From contig SCTU01000264.1 of assembly GCA_004297315.1 (NCBI GenBank), forward strand, positions 1 to 10,186: 10,186 nucleotides of DNA, in the 5' to 3' direction. A program made the position numbers and the translations under genes. The stretch comes from Dehalococcoidia bacterium (GTDB lineage: Bacteria; Chloroflexota; Dehalococcoidia; UBA2979). A model generated the notes under the pieces. The model saw nothing but the letters and a program-made list of their open reading frames with translations. It ran no database searches and had not been told where the DNA came from. Positions 1-6,202 of this stretch are shown here, piece after piece (position 1 is the first letter of the stretch; each line of letters begins with the position of its first letter).

Positions 1-155
1 GCCGCGACGAATGCGCCACCGAGCAGCCCGAGCCCGAGGCCGAATATCCAGCCGAGGAACTTTGGGTCGGTCTCCCAGACCACGCTGCCCGCCAGTATGC
101 CGATCGCCGCGCCCGCGTAGACGATCAAATGGTGCGGCCTCAGGTAACGACGCAT
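1..155 (-). CDS. Small membrane protein of unknown function, 3' end off the window
   Basis: I do not recognise this protein. The first 51 complete codons are visible. A basic N-terminus (MRRYLRPHH) is followed by a hydrophobic stretch at about residues 10-26, a short polar loop (WETDPK) and a second glycine-rich hydrophobic stretch from about residue 34 (GWIFGLGLGLLGG) that continues to the window edge. This looks like an integral membrane protein with at least two spans; the positive N-terminus suggests its start faces the cytoplasm. The ATG at 155 is supported by a GGAGG at 161-165, five bases upstream. It begins 15 bases after the pyrK stop, so it is probably the next gene of the same transcript. 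Its location alone does not show a role in pyrimidine metabolism; a transporter fragment or an unrelated passenger are equally possible. Confidence 0.7.
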   Translation of the reverse strand, partial: MRRYLRPHHLIVYAGAAIGILAGSVVWETDPKFLGWIFGLGLGLLGGAFVA

Positions 156-160
156 CGTCG

Positions 161-165
161 CCTCC
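161..165 (-). promoter_or_regulatory. Shine-Dalgarno site of the membrane-protein gene
   Basis: GGAGG on the minus strand, five bases before the ATG at 155, in the 15-base gap after pyrK. It fixes the start of the gene and shows that this gene has its own initiation site instead of an overlap. Confidence 0.6.
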
Positions 166-170
166 GAGCC

Positions 171-950
171 TTAGGCGTACAGGTCGCGCAGGTCGAACAT
201 CGGCCCGTCGTGGCAGACGAGGCGGACCCCGCCGCGCTTCGGGAAGACCGCGCAGGAGTAGCAGATGCCGAGCCCGCAGGCCATCCGTGCCTCCAGGAGA
301 CCCTGCACCGGCTTGCGCACTCCGGAGCCCGCGACGACGCGGTAGAGCGCTTCAAACATCGCGTCCGGGCCGCAGGCGAAGGCCTGGTCGCACCACGACA
401 ACAGCCGCTCGAACGGCGCCGTCACCCGACCGGTTTCACCGAGCGAGCCGTCCTCGGTCGCCACGACGAGTTCCACCTCCGGTGGCAGTAGGTGCGCCGG
501 GAAAATCTGCGGCGTTCCCCTTCCGCCGAGGACGAGCGTGACCTCGCGTCCCTCGCGCGCGAGGTCGTCGGCGAGCCAGACCAGCGGGGCCACGCCGATG
601 CCCCCGCCCACGAGCAACATCTTCTGCACGCGCTCGCGCACCTCGAAGCCGCGTCCGAGCGGGCCCACGAGGCGGACTGAGTCGCCCTCGCGCCTTCGCG
701 CGAGCCATTCCGTCCCCCGCCCAACGAGGTCGAACAGTAGCGCGAACTCACGGCCGCCTCCCGGGGTAGCGCGCCGCCGGTGGACCGAGATCGCACGGCC
801 GAGCAACGGGTCCCAGCCCTCACCGCAGTACGCCATGACGAACTGGCCCGGCGTCATCGAGGAGAACGCCTCCGGCTCTGCGAGCCAGAGGATGTGCGTG
901 TCCCCGTACAACCGCTGCGACTCGGTGACCTCGACGGTGTACGACTTCAT
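171..950 (-). CDS. pyrK: Dihydroorotate dehydrogenase electron-transfer subunit PyrK
   Basis: PyrK carries FAD and a [2Fe-2S] cluster and moves electrons from the PyrD catalytic subunit to NAD+ in type 1B dihydroorotate dehydrogenase, a cytoplasmic enzyme. The 259-residue product has the expected order: a ferredoxin-reductase-like FAD domain with RAIS at residues 52-55 (the flavin-binding RxYS-type motif), GPLGRGF at 96-102, a nucleotide-binding GGGIGVAPL at 115-123, CGP at 193-195, and a C-terminal cluster-binding pattern with cysteines 225, 230, 233 and 246. All four cluster cysteines are present. Length is usual for the family. The ATG at 950 is chosen because it overlaps the HAD gene stop by four bases (ATGA) and puts the conserved fold right at the N-terminus; an ATG further upstream would add about 46 arginine-rich shadow residues. 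A related ferredoxin-reductase subunit such as a sulfhydrogenase component is the alternative, but the pyr context favours PyrK. PyrD is not in the window. Confidence 0.9.
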   Translation of the reverse strand: MKSYTVEVTESQRLYGDTHILWLAEPEAFSSMTPGQFVMAYCGEGWDPLLGRAISVHRRRATPGGGREFALLFDLVGRGTEWLARRREGDSVRLVGPLGRGFEVRERVQKMLLVGGGIGVAPLVWLADDLAREGREVTLVLGGRGTPQIFPAHLLPPEVELVVATEDGSLGETGRVTAPFERLLSWCDQAFACGPDAMFEALYRVVAGSGVRKPVQGLLEARMACGLGICYSCAVFPKRGGVRLVCHDGPMFDLRDLYA

Positions 951-1615
951 GCCGCCGCCCCGAGCAAGAGCGAGCCGGCCTCGGCGAGCGTGTCCACCAC
1001 GTGGGTCGCGCCCGCGGCGCGCAACACGTCCGCGGTGCGCGCCCCCGTGAGCCCCACGACGTAGCGGACGCCGGCGTCGCGTGCACACGCCATGTCCGCC
1101 TCGGTGTCGCCGACGAAGGCAGCGTCAGCCGGGGCGACACCGAGTGCCTGCAGGGCGTGGAGCGCAGGGGCGGGGTGCGGCTTGTAGTGGGAGGCCGTCT
1201 CGCGCCCCACGATCGAGCGGAACCGGCCCTCCCAGCCCTGCACCTGCACCATCAGGCGGCCGCCGTATTCGTTCTTGTTCGTGACCACGGCCAGCGCCAC
1301 TCCGGCGGCGCACATCGCGTCCAGGAGCGCCTCAGCGCCGTCATGCACGGGCGTCTGCTGGATGTACTCGGTGTAGTAGAGGTCCTGGTACGTCTGGTAC
1401 ATCGCCTGCGCCTCGTCCGGCGCAGCGCCCGTGAGCTCCCGGGCGATGACCTCCATCGGCGGCCCGATGCGCGGGACGATCTCGTCCGCTGTTACGTGGT
1501 GGCCGTGCCGTCCGAAGGCCTCGACGGTTGCGTCGGCGATGGTGTCCAGGGAATCGACGAGCGTGCCGTCGAGGTCGAAGAGCACGGCACGCACCCGCGG
1601 AGCCGCAGTACCCAT
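947..1615 (-). CDS. HAD-family phosphatase (phosphoglycolate phosphatase-like)
   Basis: A 222-residue haloacid-dehalogenase-superfamily hydrolase. Motif I is DLDGTLVDS, with the nucleophile Asp14 and general acid Asp16; motif II is VVTNK with Thr112; motif III lysine is Lys145 in HYKPHPAP; motif IV is VGDTEADM with Asp170 and Asp174. The helical cap lies between motifs I and II (about residues 22-90), as in Gph/PpaX-type enzymes. Catalytic residues are complete, so it should be an active phosphomonoesterase. Its substrate cannot be read from sequence: phosphoglycolate, pyrophosphate or a nucleotide monophosphate are all possible. The ATG at 1615 shares one base with the carB stop (TGATG), and a GGAG lies eight bases upstream inside carB. 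Its own stop overlaps the pyrK start by four bases. That tight placement between two pathway genes suggests co-expression with UMP synthesis, for example removal of a phosphorylated by-product, but this is inference. Confidence 0.87.
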   Translation of the reverse strand: MGTAAPRVRAVLFDLDGTLVDSLDTIADATVEAFGRHGHHVTADEIVPRIGPPMEVIARELTGAAPDEAQAMYQTYQDLYYTEYIQQTPVHDGAEALLDAMCAAGVALAVVTNKNEYGGRLMVQVQGWEGRFRSIVGRETASHYKPHPAPALHALQALGVAPADAAFVGDTEADMACARDAGVRYVVGLTGARTADVLRAAGATHVVDTLAEAGSLLLGAAA

Positions 1616-4600
1616 CAGCGGTGCTCCGCGGCGATCGTGGACGGGTCGCGGTACTCGCTCAGCGGGCGCACCTCATAGGAGCCAGGCGACGCGAGGGAGG
1701 CGACTGCGGCGCGGGCCGTGTCGATCGAAGTGAAACAGGGGATGCGGGCCTCGGTCGCCGTGCGGCGGATGTGGAAGCCGTCGCGGCGCACGTCCGCGCG
1801 TCCCCCTTCCAGGGTATTGATCACCGCGCGCACGACGCCGTCGCGGATGACGTCGACGACGTTCGGGTGGCCCTCGTTCAGCCGTTTCGGGACCGTCTCG
1901 GCGGGGATGCCGAGCGAGCGGATGAGGCGGGCGGTGCCCGGGGTGGCGTACAGCCGGCAGCCGAACTCGTGCAGCGTGCGGATCAGCGCCACCGACTCAT
2001 CCTTCGTCTGGTCGGAGATCGAGAGCAGGAACGGTGTCCCTGGGCGGATCTCGAGGCCGGACGCGATCATCGCTTTGCGCACGGCTGGTTCGAACGTGTG
2101 GTCCACGCCCATCACCTCGCCGGTCGACTTCATCTCCGGCCCCAGGAACGTATCGACGTCGACGAGCTTCGACATCGAGAAGACGGGCGCCTTCACGGCG
2201 ACTAGCGGCTGCTCGGGCCAGAGGCCGCCCGCAAAGCCCTGCTCGCGTAGCGAGCGCCCAAGCATGATGTTCACGGCGATCTGCACCATCGGCACGCCCG
2301 TCACCTTCGAAAGGAAGGGGACGGTGCGCGACGAGCGCGGATTCACCTCGATGACGAAGACGCCCGGGCCGTCCGGCTGTGTGGCCGGCGCAATCACGAA
2401 CTGCACGTTCATCAGCCCGCGCACGTCCATGGCCAGCGCCATCCGCGTGGTGTAGTCGACGACGGCGGCGCGCTGCTCCTCGGTCATGTGCTGAGGGGGA
2501 TAGACCGCCATCGAGTCGCCCGAGTGCACGCCTGCGCGCTCGATGTGCTCCATGATCCCGGGGATGAGGACGTCCACGCCGTCGCAGATCGCGTCGACCT
2601 CGACCTCGGCGCCAAGAAGGTACTTGTCGATCAGCACGGCGCCGGTGTTCTCGGCGAGTGCCGCCTTGAAGAAACGCGCCAGTTCCTCGCCGTCCTGCAC
2701 GACCTCCATCGCGCGCCCGCCGAGGACGTACGAGGGCCGCACGAGCACCGGATAGCCGATTGCGTTCGCGGTGGAGAGTGCGTCATCGATCGTCGACACG
2801 GCGGAGCCCGGCGGCTGCGGGATGTCGAGGCTCGTCAGGATGGCCCCGAAGCGTCCGCGGTCTTCGGCGAGGTCGATCGCGTCCGCCGACGACCCGGCGA
2901 TCGGGAGCGCCGCGTTCGCGAGCCTGGGCGCCATGTTCACCGCGGTCTGGCCGCCGAACTGCACGATCGAGGCGGGCGCCTCGCCGTCCTCGCCGGCCTC
3001 GTTCGCGAGCAGGTCGCGGATCGACTCCTCGTCGAGTGGCTCGAAGTAGAGGCGGTCGGACGTGTCGAAGTCGGTGGAGACGGTCTCCGGGTTGGAGTTC
3101 GCAAGTATCGCTTGCACGCCCGCCTGCTGGAGGGCGCGTGCGGCGCGCACGGAGCAGTAGTCGAACTCGATCCCCTGGCCGATCCGGATCGGCCCGGAGC
3201 CGATCACGAGCATGCGGTCGAGGCCGGACGGTTGCGCTTCGTTCTCGGACTCGTAGGTCGAATAGAAGTAAGGCGTGACGGCGTCGAACTCGGCGGCGCA
3301 CGTGTCCACCATCTTGTAGGCCGGGCGGATCCCCCACTCCTCGCGCGCCCCTCGCACGCGTTCCGGCAGCCAGTCCGCCAGCGTCGCGATCTCGCGGTCG
3401 CCGAAGCCGAGGCGCTTCGCCCCGTAGAGCAGGGCGGGTGTCAGTTCGTCATGGAGGAGCGTCCGCTCCATCTCGATGATCCGTGCCAGGCGCTCCACAA
3501 ACCACGGGTCGATCCCGCTGCGGCGCGAGATCTCGGCCAGGGCCATGCCGCCACGGATCGCGGCGAGCACTGCCCAGATCCGCTCGTCGGTGGCGTCGAG
3601 TGGGGGATTGGCCGTCCACTCGGGCTTTTGCCAGAGCAGGGATCGGCCGCCGACCTCCAGCGAGCGGATCGCCTTCTGCAGCGCTCCCTCGAAGGTGCGG
3701 TCGATCGCCATCACCTCACCGGTGGCCTTCATCTGCGTGCCGAGGCGGCGGTCACCGGTGTCGAACTTGTCGAACGGCCAGCGCGGGATCTTCACCACGA
3801 CATAATCGAGGGCCGGTTCGAAGGCGGCGGTCGTCTTCTCTGTGACGCTGTTCTGGATCTCGTGCAGCGACCGGCCGACGGCGATCTTCGCCGCGACGCG
3901 CGCGATCGGATACCCGGTGGCCTTCGAGGCGAGCGCCGAGGAGCGGGAGACGCGCGGGTTCACCTCGATCACGTGATACGGCAGGCGTGGCGCGGATTCC
4001 GACCCGGCCCACGCGACGACGTCCGGGCGCGGGGCGAGCGCGAACTGTACGTTGCAGCCGCCCTCGATGCCGAGCGCGCGGATGATCTTGAGCGCGCTGT
4101 TCCGCAGCATGTGGTACTCGCGGTCCGAGAGGGTCTGCGAGGGCGCGACGACGATGGAGTCGCCGGTGTGGACGCCCATCGGGTCGAGGTTCTCCATGTT
4201 GCAGATCACGATGCAGGTGTCGTTGGCGTCCCGCATCACCTCGTATTCGAGTTCCTTCCAGCCGAGGAGCGACTGCTCGACCAGCACCTGGCTGATCGGG
4301 CTCGCCGACAGCCCGTTCTTGACGATCCGCTCGTACTCCTCATGCGTATGCGCGATGCCGCCGCCGGTGCCGCCGAGGGTGTACGCGGGGCGGACGACGG
4401 CTGGGAGCCCGACCACGTCGAGCGCCGCGATGGCCTGTTCCCAGTTCTCGACGATCTCGGACGCAGGGGTCGGCTCGCCGATCTCGGTGAGCATGTCGCG
4501 GAACATCTGGCGGTCCTCGGCGAGCTTGATCGTGCGGACGCTCGATCCAAGCAGCCGGACGTTGTACTTATCGAGGATGCCGGCCTCCGCCAGATCCATC

Positions 4601-4944
4601 GCGAGGTTCAGGCCGGTTTGGCCGCCCAGCGTCGGCAGCATCGCGTCCGGGCGCTCACGCGCGATGATCCGTTCGAGGACCTCGACGGTCAGCGGCTCGA
4701 TGTAGATGACGTCCGCGACCTCTTCGTCCGTCATGATCGTGGCCGGGTTGGAGTTCACGAGGATCGAGCGGATGCCCTCCTCGCGCATCGCCTTGCACGC
4801 CTGCGTCCCGGCGTAGTCGAACTCCGCGGCCTGGCCGATGACGATCGGCCCGCTCCCGATAATCAGGACGGAGCGCGGCTTCGCTGGGCGTGCGGAACTC
4901 CCCGACGCGGCCGCGCCGGGGACGGCGTCACGGACGCTGGTCAG
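1615..4944 (-). CDS. carB: Carbamoyl-phosphate synthetase large subunit CarB, CTG start proposed
   Basis: CarB makes carbamoyl phosphate from ammonia (delivered by CarA), bicarbonate and two ATP, for pyrimidine and arginine synthesis. From the proposed start the protein has 1109 residues, close to the family norm of roughly 1070-1100. Order: pre-ATP-grasp segment with GSGPIVIGQ at 30-38, first ATP-grasp domain with VVRPAYTLGGTGGG at about 183-196, oligomerisation region, the repeat of the N-terminal half starting GSGPIRIGQG at about 582-591, second ATP-grasp with VLVRPSYVLGG at about 733-743, and a C-terminal MGS-like allosteric domain from about residue 970 (YATPGTA, then DGFHIRR and IPCFTSIDTARA). 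No ATG, GTG or TTG lies in frame between the first conserved motif and a point well inside the previous gene. CTG at 4944 overlaps the previous stop (CTGA) and has AAGGGG eight bases upstream. The first in-frame ATG, at 4788, would remove 52 residues including GSGPIVIGQ. The gene is certain; the exact start is inferred. Confidence 0.96.
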   Translation of the reverse strand: MTSVRDAVPGAAASGSSARPAKPRSVLIIGSGPIVIGQAAEFDYAGTQACKAMREEGIRSILVNSNPATIMTDEEVADVIYIEPLTVEVLERIIARERPDAMLPTLGGQTGLNLAMDLAEAGILDKYNVRLLGSSVRTIKLAEDRQMFRDMLTEIGEPTPASEIVENWEQAIAALDVVGLPAVVRPAYTLGGTGGGIAHTHEEYERIVKNGLSASPISQVLVEQSLLGWKELEYEVMRDANDTCIVICNMENLDPMGVHTGDSIVVAPSQTLSDREYHMLRNSALKIIRALGIEGGCNVQFALAPRPDVVAWAGSESAPRLPYHVIEVNPRVSRSSALASKATGYPIARVAAKIAVGRSLHEIQNSVTEKTTAAFEPALDYVVVKIPRWPFDKFDTGDRRLGTQMKATGEVMAIDRTFEGALQKAIRSLEVGGRSLLWQKPEWTANPPLDATDERIWAVLAAIRGGMALAEISRRSGIDPWFVERLARIIEMERTLLHDELTPALLYGAKRLGFGDREIATLADWLPERVRGAREEWGIRPAYKMVDTCAAEFDAVTPYFYSTYESENEAQPSGLDRMLVIGSGPIRIGQGIEFDYCSVRAARALQQAGVQAILANSNPETVSTDFDTSDRLYFEPLDEESIRDLLANEAGEDGEAPASIVQFGGQTAVNMAPRLANAALPIAGSSADAIDLAEDRGRFGAILTSLDIPQPPGSAVSTIDDALSTANAIGYPVLVRPSYVLGGRAMEVVQDGEELARFFKAALAENTGAVLIDKYLLGAEVEVDAICDGVDVLIPGIMEHIERAGVHSGDSMAVYPPQHMTEEQRAAVVDYTTRMALAMDVRGLMNVQFVIAPATQPDGPGVFVIEVNPRSSRTVPFLSKVTGVPMVQIAVNIMLGRSLREQGFAGGLWPEQPLVAVKAPVFSMSKLVDVDTFLGPEMKSTGEVMGVDHTFEPAVRKAMIASGLEIRPGTPFLLSISDQTKDESVALIRTLHEFGCRLYATPGTARLIRSLGIPAETVPKRLNEGHPNVVDVIRDGVVRAVINTLEGGRADVRRDGFHIRRTATEARIPCFTSIDTARAAVASLASPGSYEVRPLSEYRDPSTIAAEHR

Positions 4945-5699
4945 TTGTGGTACCCCTTGCGGTGGTCCTCGCCGAGCATCTGCATCTCCGCGACGACGTC
5001 GATTTCCTCGTAGTGGCTGTGCGGCAGGATGGGCATGCGCGCCATCTTCAGGTGGGTCAGCGCGACGTCGCCCACAATGACGTCGCGGAACGGTTCGAGG
5101 GCCTCCGCGACGCGTTCGCGGCTGCCCTTGCCTGTGAAGTAGGCGAGGTCCACCTGCGGGATGTACCGGTCGCCCGCCGGCGTGACCAGCGGGTCGTCTT
5201 TCATCACCTCGTGCACCTTCGGGACGCCGAGGCTCGCCTGACGCCGGGCCTCGCGGTACATCGCGCCGTCATCCACGCCGAGGTAGATCCGCTCGCCCTC
5301 GGCGACGGAGAGGCCGCCGAGGTGGAGCGTGGTCGGAGGGATACGGCGCAACCGCGGGCTGGACGAAGCGTAGAACGACTCGACCTGACTCCACATGACG
5401 TCTGCCGCACGCAGGAAGCCGATCCGGCACCACGTGAGGTGCAGCCACGGCACCGGCGCGAGTTCGACTTCCGGCATGCCGGCAAGGCGGTCGAACAGCG
5501 GTTGGAGGGCGTCGAAGGTCGCCGGCGCCTCGATGCCGAGGGGCTGGATGTACTCGACCGGCACTTTCCAGTTGAACGAGCGCTCTTCCCAGAGTCCCCA
5601 GTAGTCCGGCAGCGGGCCGCGCCGGCCGAGGAAATCGGTCCAGTCACGCTCGCGGGCCTCTGCGTATTCAGTTGCGACTGCGCTGGTGTGGGTGGTCAT
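4941..5699 (-). CDS. 2H phosphoesterase-like (2'-5' RNA ligase-like) protein
   Basis: A soluble 252-residue protein that I assign only tentatively. The 2H fold carries two HxT/S motifs. Here PWLHLTW at residues 84-90 looks like the first (His87, Thr89). The expected second, normally of the type PHVTLAY, appears as PQVDLAY at about 180-186, with glutamine and aspartate in place of the catalytic pair. Between them are an LHLGGL stretch (125-130) and IYLGVDD (138-144), and after them a conserved-looking strand ending in an acidic segment (HYEEIDVVAEM), a layout like the strand order of this family. There is no signal peptide or membrane span. The ATG at 5699 overlaps the GNAT stop (ATGA) and has AGGAG eleven bases upstream; its own stop overlaps the proposed CTG start of carB. 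If the fold is right, the protein may be a binding or altered-activity member. An unrelated conserved hypothetical protein is the alternative. Confidence 0.5.
   Translation of the reverse strand: MTTHTSAVATEYAEARERDWTDFLGRRGPLPDYWGLWEERSFNWKVPVEYIQPLGIEAPATFDALQPLFDRLAGMPEVELAPVPWLHLTWCRIGFLRAADVMWSQVESFYASSSPRLRRIPPTTLHLGGLSVAEGERIYLGVDDGAMYREARRQASLGVPKVHEVMKDDPLVTPAGDRYIPQVDLAYFTGKGSRERVAEALEPFRDVIVGDVALTHLKMARMPILPHSHYEEIDVVAEMQMLGEDHRKGYHN
4953..4958 (-). promoter_or_regulatory. Probable Shine-Dalgarno site deciding the carB CTG start
   Basis: AAGGGG on the minus strand inside the last codons of the 2H-like gene, with eight bases between it and the CTG at 4944. The spacing matches that of the clear AGGAGG sites before pyrB (eight) and pyrC (seven). 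The match to the consensus is partial, so coupling to the upstream gene probably contributes to initiation. Confidence 0.45.
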
Positions 5700-6175
5700 G
5701 GGCGATCCGTCTCCTGGTAGATCGGCAGTTCGAACGACGTGCCGGGGTTGAAGAGCGGGACAAGCGCCCCAATCGACGAAAGGAACGAGAGTGCCGGCTC
5801 GTTGTTTTCGGGGAGGCGGGCGCGGATGCGCTTGTAGCCTCGCGTGCGCGCGAAGGCGAGGCACTCCTCCGCAAGCCGTGTGGCGTGGCCCTGCCGGCGG
5901 TTCACCGCCCTGATCCACGCGCCGAAGGAGGCCTGCTCGGGATCCTCTGAATTGAAGTCGACCGAGGCGAAGCCGAGGATGCGGCCTCCGCGGTCGCTGT
6001 CCTCGACCACGAAGTAGGAACCGGCGTCGCCCTGGCGTTCCATCTGCCGGAGGACGCGCGCTTCGTCCCAGCCGCCTTGGAAGCCGACCGGGTCATGCTC
6101 GCGCTGGAGTTCCGTGATGATCTCCGCGATCGAGGCCGCGTCGGCTCTGGTGGCCTGCCGGACGTTGACTGGCAT
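5696..6175 (-). CDS. GNAT-family N-acetyltransferase
   Basis: A 159-residue single-domain protein, the usual GNAT length. It begins VNVRQATRADAASIAEI, the typical first strand and helix of the fold. The acetyl-CoA pyrophosphate loop is RRQGHA at residues 93-98, preceded by the strand ASFGAWIRAV and followed by the helix ATRLAEECLAFAR. A C-terminal PENNEPALSFLSSIGA (122-137) matches the usual NxxAxxxYxxxGF-type region. The acceptor substrate is unknown; small amines, amino acids, antibiotics or protein N-termini are all possible for this superfamily. The ATG at 6175 has a purine-rich GGGAGAGGG six bases upstream. It starts 27 bases after carA and overlaps the next gene by four bases, so it is co-transcribed with the carbamoyl-phosphate synthetase genes. 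Nothing links it biochemically to pyrimidine synthesis. Confidence 0.85.
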   Translation of the reverse strand: MPVNVRQATRADAASIAEIITELQREHDPVGFQGGWDEARVLRQMERQGDAGSYFVVEDSDRGGRILGFASVDFNSEDPEQASFGAWIRAVNRRQGHATRLAEECLAFARTRGYKRIRARLPENNEPALSFLSSIGALVPLFNPGTSFELPIYQETDRP

Positions 6176-6181
6176 GCGTTT

Positions 6182-6190
6182 CCCTCTCCC
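6182..6190 (-). promoter_or_regulatory. Shine-Dalgarno site of the GNAT gene
   Basis: GGGAGAGGG on the minus strand, six bases before the ATG at 6175, in the 27-base gap after carA. The gap shows no terminator-like hairpin, which favours read-through from carA. Confidence 0.5.
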
Positions 6191-6202
6191 ACCGGGCCGT
6201 GT

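Noticed and set aside
2488..5013. A plus-strand open frame of more than 800 codons antisense to carB
   Set aside because: Its product is a low-complexity mix rich in Arg, Asp, Val and His with no recognisable domain, and it mirrors the certain carB gene on the other strand. Long antisense frames are expected in very GC-rich coding DNA.
4941..6175. GNAT plus neighbour as a toxin-antitoxin pair
   Set aside because: GNAT toxins are usually paired with a small ribbon-helix-helix antitoxin encoded just upstream. Here the partner is a 252-residue protein with no DNA-binding motif and the upstream gene is carA.
6176..6202. Possible terminator or attenuator in the gap after carA
   Set aside because: The 27 bases hold a purine-rich ribosome-binding region but no convincing inverted repeat and no T-run on the transcribed strand.
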